Below are positions 25,995 to 34,320 of a DNA stretch of 64,000 nt, one piece after another. Source of the stretch: Arthrobacter horti (GTDB lineage Bacteria > Actinomycetota > Actinomycetes > Actinomycetales > Micrococcaceae); contig NZ_JAVALS010000003.1 of assembly GCF_030731045.1 (NCBI RefSeq), positions 124,001-188,000 of the forward strand, written 5' to 3'. The notes beneath the pieces are model-generated. The model did no database searches, had not been told where the DNA came from, and saw only the letters and a list, made by a program, of their open reading frames with translations. The first letter of the stretch is position 1, and each line of letters begins with the position of its first letter. A program made the position numbers and the translations under genes.

Positions 25995-26561
25995 ATGACC
26001 TCCATAACCCTTGTCCCGCCGACCGCCGGCCTTCACGACTCCTGGCTCGCCAGCTGGGACGAATGGGGGACCCTGGACCAGGACGGCGCCAGCGCCTTCC
26101 TGGCGGAGAAGCTCGGCCTGGATCTCCGTAAGCCGGAGGACTTCGCCGAGTGGGTCCGCGTCCTGGTGGACATGGGCCGGCCCGGCGCCACCCCGCCGGA
26201 GGGCATGGCCCCGCAGAGCACCCTCTGGGTGGTGGAGGACGGGGAGTACCTGGGCGCCGTCGGCCTCCGGCATGTTCTCAGCAATGAATACCTCGCCGAG
26301 GCCGGTGGGCACATCGGCTACGGGATCAGGCCCAGCGCGCGCCGCCGGGGGCTGGCCACCCTCGCCCTGCAGGCCTCCCTCCAGCAGGCCCGTGACCTGG
26401 GACTGGACCGTGTCCTGGTGACCTGCCGGGACTCCAACACCGGCTCCGTGCGGACCATCGAAGGCGCCGGGGGCGTGCTGGAGGAGGTCCGGCCGGTGGA
26501 GCGGTACCCCGCGTCGTTCGGTCTGACCGAGCCGATGCGCCGCTACTGGATCGAGCTCTGA
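25995..26561 (+). CDS. GNAT-family N-acetyltransferase
   Basis: 188 residues, with the acetyl-CoA motif A region GYGIRPSARRRGLATLALQASLQQARDLGLDRVLVTC and motif B SNTGSVRTIEGAGGVLEE. Substrate unknown. ATG at 25995 lies 7 bases after TAGGCT (25982-25987), a textbook leaderless arrangement; the frame extends far upstream but that part is antisense to the aminopeptidase. Confidence 0.9.
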   Translation: MTSITLVPPTAGLHDSWLASWDEWGTLDQDGASAFLAEKLGLDLRKPEDFAEWVRVLVDMGRPGATPPEGMAPQSTLWVVEDGEYLGAVGLRHVLSNEYLAEAGGHIGYGIRPSARRRGLATLALQASLQQARDLGLDRVLVTCRDSNTGSVRTIEGAGGVLEEVRPVERYPASFGLTEPMRRYWIEL

Positions 26562-26571
26562 AGGCGGCGGC

Positions 26572-27300
26572 TCAGTAGTCCGGGTTGCTCGGGACCACCA
26601 GGCCCGTCTCGTAGGCGTACACCACGGCCTGGACCCGGTCCCGCAGATGGAGCTTGGCCAGGATGCGACGCACATGGGTCTTCACCGTGGCCTCGGACAG
26701 GAAGAACTTCAGCGCGATCTCGCCGTTCGTCAGTCCCTCCGCCATCGCCAGGAGCACCTCGGTCTCGCGCGGCGTGAGCTCCTCCAGCATGGGGTCCCGC
26801 GGCGCAGCCTGCCCGTCGCCCCGCCCCCGGTGCGTACCCCGGACGTAGGTCTCCAGCAGCCGCTGGGTCACGCGCGGAGCCACGACGGCGTCGCCGCTGG
26901 CCACCACGTGCACGGCGTGGATGAGCTCCTCTGGGGCCACGTCCTTGAGCAGGAACGCGGAGGCACCGGCCTGAAGCCCTGCGAAGGCGTACTCGTCCAG
27001 ATCGAAGGTGGTCAGGATGATGACCTTCGTCTCCGGATGCGCCGCGGCGATCAGACGCGTGGCCTCGATACCGTCCATCCCGGGCATCCTGACGTCCATG
27101 AGGACCACGTGCGGCTTCAGCGCGGCCACCTGGCGTACCGCCTCGGCGCCGCCGGAGGCCTCGCCCACCACATGAAGGCTCTCATCCCCTTCCAGCACCA
27201 GACGGAACCCCACCCGCAGGAGCGGCTGGTCATCCACCAGGAGCAGCCTGACCGGGGTGGGGTGCTGCGGGTCCGTATCCCGTGCAGTGGTGTCAGGCAT
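26572..27300 (-). CDS. Response regulator, NarL/LuxR family
   Basis: 242 residues. The receiver domain has the acidic pair in LLLVDDQPLL and the phospho-acceptor Asp69 (VVLMDVRMPGMDG). A LuxR-type helix-turn-helix occupies the C-terminus (ELTPRETEVLLAMAEGLTNGEIA...VKTHVRRILAKL). ATG at 27300 was chosen since it starts the family-typical N-terminus; it overlaps the kinase gene by 8 bases. Partner of the adjacent histidine kinase, most likely controlling the ABC genes upstream in the same operon. Confidence 0.95.
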   Translation of the reverse strand: MPDTTARDTDPQHPTPVRLLLVDDQPLLRVGFRLVLEGDESLHVVGEASGGAEAVRQVAALKPHVVLMDVRMPGMDGIEATRLIAAAHPETKVIILTTFDLDEYAFAGLQAGASAFLLKDVAPEELIHAVHVVASGDAVVAPRVTQRLLETYVRGTHRGRGDGQAAPRDPMLEELTPRETEVLLAMAEGLTNGEIALKFFLSEATVKTHVRRILAKLHLRDRVQAVVYAYETGLVVPSNPDY

Positions 27301-28609
27301 TCCTGTGTCCCGTCTGGTCGTAGTGCAGGTCCGCGGCCACGCGCCAGCCGCCACCAGCCAGCGGCGCGGCCGTCACAGTGCCACCGTACATGGCGGCCCG
27401 GGCGCGCATCCCGGGGATGCCCTGACCGCTGCCCTGCGGCCCCGCGCCGGGTGCACCGGCACCCGCCGCACCGGGCAGCGGAACGGAGCCGACGCCGTCG
27501 TTGATCACCTTAAGGCTCACCAGCCCCGGCGTGTGGTCCACGAACACCTCCACCCGGGAGAGCGAGCGGCCGTAGCGCAGGACGTTCGTGAGGGACTCCT
27601 GCAGGATCCGGTACATGGAGAGCCGGAGTGTGGTGTCCTCCGGCAGCATCGGGCCGGTGTAGGTGAAGCTGAGGGGCAACCCGGCGGTGCGGAACCCGGC
27701 CACCATCCGTTCGAGTTCCTCCTGGCTGTCCAGCGGGGCACGCGGCGCCGCGCCGCCCTCCTCCCGCAGAACGCCCAGCACGCGGCGTGTGTCTGCCAGT
27801 GCGGCCCGCCCGGTCCGGGAAAGCTCCTCGAGCACCCGGCCGGCCCGCTCCGGATCCTTGGTCAGGACCGTCCGCGCCCCGTCCGCCAGGGACACCATCA
27901 CGGTCAGGGAATGCGCCACGACGTCGTGCATCTCCCGGGCGATCCGGCTCCGTTCCGCTGACCTTCCCCATTGGGTGGACTGTTCCGCCCACGCGGCCAG
28001 CGCCGCCTCGTAGCGGCGGCGCTGGCGCACCGAGATGCCGAAGCCGACCGCGATGACACAGCTGAGGTACGTGGTGAGGATGACGGAGAGCCGGAAGGAC
28101 ACCTCATTCGGCATGGCGCTGCTGCTGAAGACCTCCGCATACGCCTGCGCGGTCACGCCGAACACGTACCGGAACACCAGCGGGAGCGGGCCCAGCACCA
28201 GGGCGGCCACGGACACCCGTCGCCGCTGTGTGGAACCCACCGCGTACAGGGCGAACCACAGCCCGGCCACCAGGTTGTTCGCCCAGAGATAGGCGAAGGA
28301 CAGGGCCAGTTCCAGCACCGCCACCGAGGCGAACACGAGCAGCGGCGCGCGGCGCCGGAACATCAGGGCCGCACAGATGCCGGCGACGGCGGCCAGGGCC
28401 GCCCAATTGCCGGCCCCGGCCTGGGAGATGACGGTGCCGAGGGAGAGCAGCAGGTAGCAAAGGACCACCACCACGTCCATGAGGCGGGGATGGGTCGCGA
28501 AGTAGCGGCGCACCCTGCCGCGGTGCCGGGCGTTGATTTCCGCCAGTGAAAGCGGCGCGGGCGCCGTCCCCTGAGGGGACGGCGCCGCCGTGGGATCCTT
28601 CGGGTTCAC
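27293..28609 (-). CDS. Sensor histidine kinase, HisKA_3 type
   Basis: 438 residues. Five or six N-terminal TM helices (MDVVVVLCYLLLSLGTVIS onward) lead to a dimerisation helix with the phospho-acceptor His near residue 227 (RSRIAREMHDVVAHSL). The HATPase_c domain follows (ILQESLTNVLRYGRS, VINDGVG, GQGIPGMRARAAMYGG). It is a NarX/DesK-like, membrane-sensing kinase with no large extracellular domain, which suggests it senses the membrane or the transporter. Gly/Ala-rich insert (GAAGAGAPGAGPQGSG) in the ATP lid. GTG start, 4 bases after the permease stop. Confidence 0.94.
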   Translation of the reverse strand: MNPKDPTAAPSPQGTAPAPLSLAEINARHRGRVRRYFATHPRLMDVVVVLCYLLLSLGTVISQAGAGNWAALAAVAGICAALMFRRRAPLLVFASVAVLELALSFAYLWANNLVAGLWFALYAVGSTQRRRVSVAALVLGPLPLVFRYVFGVTAQAYAEVFSSSAMPNEVSFRLSVILTTYLSCVIAVGFGISVRQRRRYEAALAAWAEQSTQWGRSAERSRIAREMHDVVAHSLTVMVSLADGARTVLTKDPERAGRVLEELSRTGRAALADTRRVLGVLREEGGAAPRAPLDSQEELERMVAGFRTAGLPLSFTYTGPMLPEDTTLRLSMYRILQESLTNVLRYGRSLSRVEVFVDHTPGLVSLKVINDGVGSVPLPGAAGAGAPGAGPQGSGQGIPGMRARAAMYGGTVTAAPLAGGGWRVAADLHYDQTGHRNA

Positions 28610-28613
28610 CGTC

Positions 28614-29519
28614 TCAGACGTCCCGCTTCTTCAGGACGATGAGGGCGGGGACGGCCAGGAGCAGCACCCAGCCGAGCAGCACCAGGCCACCGATCCACGG
28701 GTCCAGCATGCCGTCCACGTGGCCGATCGCCAGGAAGCGGCCGCCGGCCGAACCGGGGAAGTAGTCCGGGACGTACTTCCAGAAGTCACCGGGGATGAGC
28801 TTGATGAAGCCGCCGGCGAAGTCCAGCACGAACATCAGGGCGATCAGGACCGTGACGCCGCCGGCGGAGCTCTTCAGGAGTGCCGCCAGGGACAGGCCCA
28901 TGATGGCCACTGCCGCCACGAAGAGGCCGCCGGTGAAGACACCCTGGAGGACACCGCCCGTATTCCAGCTGAGGTTGAACTCGGGCATGTCGGAGAAGAT
29001 CGCCAAGGTGATCAGGAAGGTGATGGCGCCAGTGACCGTGGCCAGGACATAGCCGATCACGGCCAGGATGAGCGCCTTGGCCCCGAACACCGGCAGGCGG
29101 GTGGGGGTGGCGGACATGGTGGAACGGATCATTCCCGTGGCGTACTCGCTGGACAGGAAGAGCACGGCCAGGGAGCCGAGCACCAGCACGGCGATCTGGA
29201 GGCCTGCGTTCGGCATGTTGTACAGCTCGATCCCGGAACCGGGGGGCACGGTCGCTTCGAGCTGGGCTCCGGTGGGCGTGGCGCCGTGTTTGGTGGCCTG
29301 CTCCAGCACCTGCTGGAAGATGGTGTGCCGGACCCAGGCGGTCAGGGCGCCGACGCCCACGGCCGCGACGGCGGTGCACACCAGGAGCCAGAGGGTGGAG
29401 CGGAGGCTCCAGAATTTGATCCATTCGCTGCGCAGCAGGCCCACGAAGCTCCAGTGTCCGGTCTCCGCCGCCCGGCGGGATGCGGCGGCATGTGCCGGGT
29501 TCACAGTCTGAGTGCTCAT
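28614..29519 (-). CDS. ABC-2 type transporter permease
   Basis: 301 residues with about six TM helices. The N-terminus (LRSEWIKFWSLRSTLWLL) is the typical coupling segment of ABC-2 permeases, and helices follow at AVLVLGSLAVLFLSSEYATGMIRSTM, VIGYVLATVTGAITFLITLAIF and elsewhere. Partner of the ATPase gene 13 bases upstream. In actinobacteria such ABC-2/two-component loci often serve export of, or resistance to, cell-envelope-active compounds. Confidence 0.92.
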   Translation of the reverse strand: MSTQTVNPAHAAASRRAAETGHWSFVGLLRSEWIKFWSLRSTLWLLVCTAVAAVGVGALTAWVRHTIFQQVLEQATKHGATPTGAQLEATVPPGSGIELYNMPNAGLQIAVLVLGSLAVLFLSSEYATGMIRSTMSATPTRLPVFGAKALILAVIGYVLATVTGAITFLITLAIFSDMPEFNLSWNTGGVLQGVFTGGLFVAAVAIMGLSLAALLKSSAGGVTVLIALMFVLDFAGGFIKLIPGDFWKYVPDYFPGSAGGRFLAIGHVDGMLDPWIGGLVLLGWVLLLAVPALIVLKKRDV

Positions 29520-29532
29520 GTGTCAGTCCCCC

Positions 29533-30504
29533 TTAGTTCTTGTAGTTCTGCGGCTGACCGGGCATCCCCGTGGCCTGGCTGTGGGTGGCGGTGGCCATGG
29601 AGAAGTCCGATTGGTACTCGGCGGCACCGCGCGTCAATTCGAAGTAGGCCTGCTCCAGGGAGGCCTCCTGAGGCGTCAGTTCGTACAGCAGGATCTGGCG
29701 TTCCAGGGCGATCTGAGCGATCGACCTGGTGTCCAGACCGGCCACCTCGAGCGTCTCGTGCGCGGATTGGGTGACGGAGACGCCGGGCGCCGCGAGGGCT
29801 GCCGCGAGCTCAGCCGATTGAGGCGTCCTGACCAGGGCCTTCTTCTGCTGGACGCTCGCAATGAGGTTCTGGACGGACATGTCCGCGATGAGCTGTCCCC
29901 GGCCGATCACCAGCAGGTGGTCCGCGGTCTGGGCCATCTCGCTCATGAGGTGGGAGGACAGGAACACGGTCTTGCCCTGGCCCGCAAGGTAGCGGACCAG
30001 ATTGCGCACCCACAGCACACCTTCCGGGTCCAGGCCGTTGACCGGTTCGTCCAGGATGAGGGTCTGGGGGTCGCCCAGGAGCGCGTTGGCGATGCCGAGC
30101 CGCTGGCCCATGCCGAGGGAGAACCCGCCGGCCCTCTTCTTGGCCACCTCGGTCAGTCCGGTCATGGCCATGACTTCGTGGACGCGGGAGACCGGGATGT
30201 CATGGGTGGCGGCGATGGCGCGCAGGTGGTTGTAGGCGCTGCGCCCGGTGTGCACGGCCTTGGCGTCCAGGAGGGCGCCCACCTCCCGCAGCGGCGCCTT
30301 GTGCTGGGCGAACGGCTTGCCGTTGACGGTCACGTGGCCGGCACTGGGCCGGTCCAGACCCATGATCATGCGCATCGTGGTGGACTTGCCGGCGCCGTTG
30401 GGACCCAGGAAGCCGGTGACCCGGCCGGGCTGGACGGTGAAGCTGATGCCGTCGACTGCGGTCTTGGGTCCGTAGTGCTTGCGCAGGCCTTCTGCCTGGA
30501 TCAT
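29533..30504 (-). CDS. ABC transporter ATP-binding protein
   Basis: 323 residues. Walker A is GPNGAGKST at 34-42, the signature FSLGMGQRLGIANALLGDP precedes Walker B LILDEPVNGLDPEG, and the H-loop is in VFLSSHLMSEM. The signature reads LGMGQ rather than LSGGQ. The C-terminal 100 residues form the accessory domain of ABC-2 drug exporters. First gene of the operon ATPase-permease-kinase-regulator. Confidence 0.95.
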   Translation of the reverse strand: MIQAEGLRKHYGPKTAVDGISFTVQPGRVTGFLGPNGAGKSTTMRMIMGLDRPSAGHVTVNGKPFAQHKAPLREVGALLDAKAVHTGRSAYNHLRAIAATHDIPVSRVHEVMAMTGLTEVAKKRAGGFSLGMGQRLGIANALLGDPQTLILDEPVNGLDPEGVLWVRNLVRYLAGQGKTVFLSSHLMSEMAQTADHLLVIGRGQLIADMSVQNLIASVQQKKALVRTPQSAELAAALAAPGVSVTQSAHETLEVAGLDTRSIAQIALERQILLYELTPQEASLEQAYFELTRGAAEYQSDFSMATATHSQATGMPGQPQNYKN

Positions 30505-30560
30505 GCCTGGTCCTCGCTTGTCGGTGAGTGCGGTCAGGGTCGGCCTCCGCGAGGGACGCC

Positions 30561-30572
30561 CGGCGTACGCCG
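30561..30572. promoter_or_regulatory. 12-bp palindrome upstream of the ABC/two-component operon
   Basis: CGGCGTACGCCG is a perfect palindrome 57 bases before the ATPase start codon, next to an AT-richer element (TAGCCT on the minus strand) that could be a -10 box. It might be the response regulator operator; no second copy was noticed nearby. Confidence 0.3.
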
Positions 30573-30647
30573 TACTTCCAGGCTAGTCAGGGGGCCACGC
30601 GGACACCTCTGTCCGGCGGATGATTCACCGACGACGGCGGTACGCCC

Positions 30648-31841
30648 TCAGACGGACTCCTCACCTCTGGAGGGCGTACGTTCCACGGCGAGCGGGCGCG
30701 CGGCGCCTGCCAGGACGGCGGCCAGCACGATCGGGACGCCGATGAAGAGGAGCGCGTTGCGGACCCCGAGATGATCCGCCAGGAAGCCGAGGACCGGGGG
30801 ACCGGCCAGGAAGGCGATGTACCCCACCGTGGACACCACGGACACGCGCGACGCGGCCCGCCGGGGGTCGTCCGCCGCGGCGGACATGCCCATGGGGAAG
30901 GTCAGGGCCACCCCCGCACCCCAGAGCACGGCGCCCAGCACGGCACTCCAGAGCTCCGGGCTCCAGCAGAAGAGCAGGAGTCCCACGGCGGCGGCCACCA
31001 TGCTGGCACGGAGCGCCACCACCCGTCCGAAACGGTCGATGAGCCGCGCCCCGAGCACCCGGAAGGCGGTCATACCGCCCACGAACACGGCGAACACCAG
31101 GGCGCCGGTGGATTCCGTCTGGCGCAGCCCGTCCACCACCCCCTTGGCGATCCAGTCGTTGCCGGCGCCCTCGCTCAGGGTCGCCCCCATGACCACGACG
31201 CCGATCAGCAGCGTCCGCAGTTCCTTCCAGGCGAAGAGCCCGTCGCCTGCGGGCTTCCCGTGTTCCGGCTCCGGCTCATGCGGGAGGAAGTACCGCGGGG
31301 CGACGGCACTCATCACCAGGACCAGGACGGCGATCCCGGCCATGTGCGCAGGGAGCGGCACGCCGGCGGCGGACAGGCCGGCACCCAGCAGGGCGCCCAG
31401 GAAGGCCCCGCCGCTGAACGCCGCGTGGAACTGCGGCATGATCGTGCGCCCCAGCCGGTGTTCGACGTCGGCCCCTTCGATGTTCTGGGCGACGTCCCAG
31501 AGCCCGATCCCCATTCCGGTGAACACCAGGCTGACCCCGGTGACCGGCACGGAGTGGAAGGCCAGGCCCACGGCGATGCCGCTGACCGCCAGGGCGGCGA
31601 TGAGGCCGGCCAGACGGATGGTTCCCGGGACGCCGATGCGGTTCACGCACCAGCCGGCGCTGGGGAGCGCGGTGAGCGAACCCACGGCCATGCAGAGCAG
31701 CAGTCCGCCGATCTCGCCGGGGGAGAGGCCGAGCGTGGCGGCGACGGCCGGGATGCGGGAGGCCCAGCTGGCGAAGACCAGGCCGTTGATGCCGAAGACC
31801 ACGAACGTCGCGGTGGTGGCGGAGCGCAGGATCGTGTTCAT
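30648..31841 (-). CDS. MFS transporter
   Basis: 397 residues with 12 predicted TM helices in two halves. The first loop resembles the MFS motif (NGLVFASWASRIPAVAATLGLSPGEIGGLLLC), and a related one occurs in the second half (RVLGARLIDRFGRVVALR). Likely a proton-driven exporter of the YbjJ/fucose-permease-like type; substrate unknown. Its ATG overlaps the GT87-like stop by four bases. Confidence 0.9.
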   Translation of the reverse strand: MNTILRSATTATFVVFGINGLVFASWASRIPAVAATLGLSPGEIGGLLLCMAVGSLTALPSAGWCVNRIGVPGTIRLAGLIAALAVSGIAVGLAFHSVPVTGVSLVFTGMGIGLWDVAQNIEGADVEHRLGRTIMPQFHAAFSGGAFLGALLGAGLSAAGVPLPAHMAGIAVLVLVMSAVAPRYFLPHEPEPEHGKPAGDGLFAWKELRTLLIGVVVMGATLSEGAGNDWIAKGVVDGLRQTESTGALVFAVFVGGMTAFRVLGARLIDRFGRVVALRASMVAAAVGLLLFCWSPELWSAVLGAVLWGAGVALTFPMGMSAAADDPRRAASRVSVVSTVGYIAFLAGPPVLGFLADHLGVRNALLFIGVPIVLAAVLAGAARPLAVERTPSRGEESV

Positions 31842-33325
31842 GGCCGGGCCGCAGGGCCGTGGCGGTGGCCTGATCGCCTCGCCGTGCCGGCCGTCCGGGA
31901 GGAAGGCGCCCGGCGGGCGCGGAGCACAAAGGCACGGTCCGGACCGCCGTCGAAGACACCTCCCTGGGGGTCGTCGGCGCCGCCGGCGCGCACGATGTCG
32001 CCGTCGGGGCTCAGCATGTCCCCGACGACTCGCACCATGAGGTAGAGGCCGACGCCGAGGTGCAGGAGGATCGCGCAGGCGTAGTACGGGTCGTCGATGG
32101 TGTGCTGCGGACCGGCACCACCGGTCACCGCGGCCAGATGCATCGACTGTGCGGCCCAGCGCAGGATCTCCGCGGCTTGCCAGAGCAGGAAGTCACGCCA
32201 GACTGGACGGGCCAGAGCCACGAGCGGCACCAGCCAGAGCACGGCCTGGGGCGGATACCCCGGAGCGCAGAGGACGGCCGCCATCACCAGCAGGAACAGC
32301 ACCTGGGCCAGACGCGGTCTCCGGGGAGCGGTCAGCGTGACGCCTGCGATCACCAGAAGCAGCGCCAGGAAGGCGGCCAGGGTCCCCACCGTCACCTGCG
32401 TGGTGCCCAGCACGGGATGGCCGAGGCGTGCGGCGATCAGATTCCAGGCCTCCCAGATGGATGAGGCCCCTGCCCCACCCGGGATGACGGAGCCGACGAC
32501 GGCGCGGAACGCGCCGGGGTTGACCACGGCCACCGGGGCGTTGACTGCCAGCAGCGTCACAACGGTGGCCGTCAGGGTGAACAGGAGCTCACGGAACCGC
32601 CCGCTGCGCACCGCGAGCAGCAGGAGCGCCACCGGCAGGAGCAGGGGGTAGAGCGCGAAGCCGGCGCCGAGGCCGATCCAGATCCCCGCCCACGCCGGAC
32701 GGTGGCGGGCGAAGCAGAGCATGGCCACCGTCACGGCGAAGACGGCCCACAGGTCCCAGCCGAGGAAGGCGGAGGTGATGATGCCCGGTGCCAGAGCGAC
32801 CATGGCCGCGTCCCAGGCCCGCCGTCGCGCCAGGCGTGCCACCAGGATGACGGTCCCCATCCAGAGCGCCACGATCAGGACCGCATTCAGATCGAAATAG
32901 CTCAGGGCCCGCTGGGCCGGGACTGCACCAGGGACGGCCCACGACGTCAGGGCCGCCACCAGCGACAGGAGCACGGGATGACCGAACGGCGCCCCCGGGG
33001 TGAACAAAGGAAGGGAACCGTGGGCGAACGCCGCCCCGGACAAGGCGGTGGGGATGCCGGAGGAGCAGGTGGCGTAGTAGGCGGCCGCAGCGTCCCAGCC
33101 GTTCAGGCGGCAGTATGAGGTGGCAGCCATCGCGATGAGCGCGGCCACCACCGTGAGGAGAATCAGGACCCGGTCCACCGTGAAGAACCCCGGGGTCACC
33201 ACCCCGGGTGCGGTCCGGAAGCCCAGGCGTCCGCCCACCAGTTCCGTCCACCGGGAGAGGAGAGCGTCGCTGCGGGTGGGAACCACCAGCCGGGCCCGGG
33301 TCTTGTGTCGGTGCTGCTCCTCCAT
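31838..33325 (-). CDS. GT87-like (DUF2029) integral membrane glycosyltransferase
   Basis: 495 residues with about ten TM helices and short loops. An early extracytoplasmic loop has GWDAAAAYYATCSSGIP and PLFTPGAPFGHPVLLSL. This matches the polyprenyl-phosphate-sugar-using GT-C fold of DUF2029/GT87 proteins, which in mycobacteria are alpha-mannosyltransferases near rpsF. The catalytic Asp is likely in the GWDAAA loop. The C-terminal tail after about residue 430 is hydrophilic and Arg-rich. Sugar donor and acceptor unknown. Overlaps the MFS gene. Confidence 0.82.
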   Translation of the reverse strand: MEEQHRHKTRARLVVPTRSDALLSRWTELVGGRLGFRTAPGVVTPGFFTVDRVLILLTVVAALIAMAATSYCRLNGWDAAAAYYATCSSGIPTALSGAAFAHGSLPLFTPGAPFGHPVLLSLVAALTSWAVPGAVPAQRALSYFDLNAVLIVALWMGTVILVARLARRRAWDAAMVALAPGIITSAFLGWDLWAVFAVTVAMLCFARHRPAWAGIWIGLGAGFALYPLLLPVALLLLAVRSGRFRELLFTLTATVVTLLAVNAPVAVVNPGAFRAVVGSVIPGGAGASSIWEAWNLIAARLGHPVLGTTQVTVGTLAAFLALLLVIAGVTLTAPRRPRLAQVLFLLVMAAVLCAPGYPPQAVLWLVPLVALARPVWRDFLLWQAAEILRWAAQSMHLAAVTGGAGPQHTIDDPYYACAILLHLGVGLYLMVRVVGDMLSPDGDIVRAGGADDPQGGVFDGGPDRAFVLRARRAPSSRTAGTARRSGHRHGPAARP

Positions 33326-33381
33326 GACATGAGCCTACCGGCCGGGTCCTCCGTCGCAGGGGCCTGTTTCCGGCAGGACCA

Positions 33382-33411
33382 GGCCCCGGGTGTCTGCATT
33401 CACCCGGGGCC
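33382..33411. terminator. GC-rich hairpin near the end of the GT87-like promoter region
   Basis: Arms GGCCCCGGGTG and complement with an 8-base loop. It lies upstream of the GT87-like gene, downstream of the small peptide gene at 33498 on the same strand, and may help separate the two. Confidence 0.5.
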
Positions 33412-33472
33412 CGGCACGGACTCCGGTGCTTCCCCCGGCCGGCCGGCCGTGTGCGTCAGGGAAGCCGCGCAG

Positions 33473-33491
33473 GCCGCCGGAAACCGGCGGC
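33473..33491 (-). terminator. Hairpin directly after the 45-residue peptide gene
   Basis: Perfect 8-bp arms GCCGCCGG/CCGGCGGC around a 3-base loop start 6 bases after the peptide stop codon on the minus strand. Confidence 0.5.
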
Positions 33492-33497
33492 GTCGTT

Positions 33498-33635
33498 TCA
33501 CCGGATGGCGTTCATCAGGTGAAGCTGGACGAACACGTCGTCGCGGGTCTTCTCCAGGCTCCGGCCGCCGGATTCCTGGTTCTTCCGGCGACTCTGCTGC
33601 TGGAAGACGAGGACCTCGTTCGGGAACTGTTTCAT
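33498..33635 (-). CDS. Putative small peptide gene (45 aa)
   Basis: A 45-residue frame starting MKQFPNEVLVFQQQSRRKNQ and ending HLMNAIR. It has an excellent ribosome site (AAAGGGGGTG, 7 bases before ATG) and a hairpin right after its stop. It has no Cys, no signal peptide and no TM segment; it is basic in the middle and mildly hydrophobic at both ends. No family is recognised. It lies in an AT-richer patch with other small frames. A regulatory, RiPP-like or signalling peptide is possible, but nothing shows which. Confidence 0.5.
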   Translation of the reverse strand: MKQFPNEVLVFQQQSRRKNQESGGRSLEKTRDDVFVQLHLMNAIR

Positions 33636-33816
33636 GAGGGAACACCCCCTTTCGTGTGGTGGATCGTGGATCTCCGTTCCGTGAGGTCGGGAGACGTGGA
33701 CGGCGCCTCTCTGACACGCTGTGTGTGTTCCATTGAGGCAGGCTTGGGGTCGCCAAAAGTCAGGATGATCACGATTTCCTCTGTTTTCGGGCGCGATGAA
33801 TTACAGGAGGGAGATA

Positions 33817-33885
33817 AAGGTGAGAATTCTTTCTCCGGGCAGGGAGAATTCCATTCAAGGAATTCAGAAAGAATTCACCGGAACT
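33817..33885. repeat. Nested inverted repeats with four GAATTC sites
   Basis: GAATTC or its close variants occur four times in about 60 bases. The outer arms GGTGAGAATTCTTTCT and AGAAAGAATTCACC can pair with two extra bases on one side. The inner arms GAATTCC and GGAATTC pair around ATTCAA. This could form a long RNA or cruciform structure covering the start of the next peptide frame. Confidence 0.6.
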
Positions 33886-33939
33886 GGGCGCGGATTCACG
33901 GGTGAGGACAAGTCGAACCCGGATGCGATCAGTGGGTGA
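33820..33939 (+). CDS. Putative small peptide gene (39 aa)
   Basis: A 39-residue frame starting with GTG after AGGAGGGAGATAAAG, a strong ribosome site. An in-frame ATG lies 24 bases further up but would place the Shine-Dalgarno sequence inside the gene. The product has the internal near-repeat FTGTGRGFTGEDK and no Cys or TM segment. Most of its reading frame lies within nested inverted repeats, so the DNA may act as a structure rather than as a gene. Low confidence. Confidence 0.3.
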   Translation: MRILSPGRENSIQGIQKEFTGTGRGFTGEDKSNPDAISG

Positions 33940-33982
33940 GCCGCCAGTGGTGCGGCAAGGCCATCCTGGCCGAGGGAGACGT

Positions 33983-34003
33983 GTCCCACGGAAAACGTGG
34001 GAC
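33983..34003. terminator. Small hairpin downstream of the 30-aa peptide frame
   Basis: Arms GTCCCACG/CGTGGGAC with a GAAAA loop, 12 bases after the stop codon of the minus-strand peptide at 34015. Confidence 0.4.
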
Positions 34004-34014
34004 GAGGCGCAGTA

Positions 34015-34107
34015 CTACGCTGCGCTACGACGCCAAGGCCGGGAGGCTGCCGCTCCACCGAACGCGTACACATCCGTGTTTGCTGCAGTGTTCTTGGTGA
34101 TATTCAT
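34015..34107 (-). CDS. Putative small peptide gene (30 aa)
   Basis: A 30-residue frame starting MNITKNTAANTDVY and continuing with a Gly/Ala-rich stretch and a basic C-terminus (RPWRRSAA). The ribosome site AAAAGGAGG, 7 bases from ATG, is one of the best in the window. It has no Cys and no clear TM segment. The layout (polar leader, then Gly/Ala-rich and aromatic core) is compatible with a precursor peptide, but no modifying enzyme is adjacent. Function unknown. Confidence 0.45.
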   Translation of the reverse strand: MNITKNTAANTDVYAFGGAAASRPWRRSAA

Positions 34108-34257
34108 GTCGCAACCTCCTTTTCTCTTGACGTCTACAGGGACCAGCCCCGCGAAGGACCGCGCACAGCAATGCTGCGGGTCTGCATACAGGGCCCCATT
34201 ACTGGGTGGGCTCCCTCTTACGAGGGAACGTTTAACAACGTACAGGATGTTTTCAGC

Positions 34258-34282
34258 AATCACCACCCCAGAACGGGTGATT
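34258..34282 (+). terminator. Plus-strand terminator-like hairpin facing the peptide patch
   Basis: AATCACC and GGTGATT pair around an 11-base loop, followed by TTACGAATTTTC on the plus strand. On the minus strand no T-run follows. It would end a plus-strand transcript antisense to the 30-aa peptide gene; it may also serve the converging histidine phosphatase. Confidence 0.45.
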
Positions 34283-34320
34283 TTACGAATTTTCTTGAGA
34301 ATTTGTTTTCCAGGGACCGT

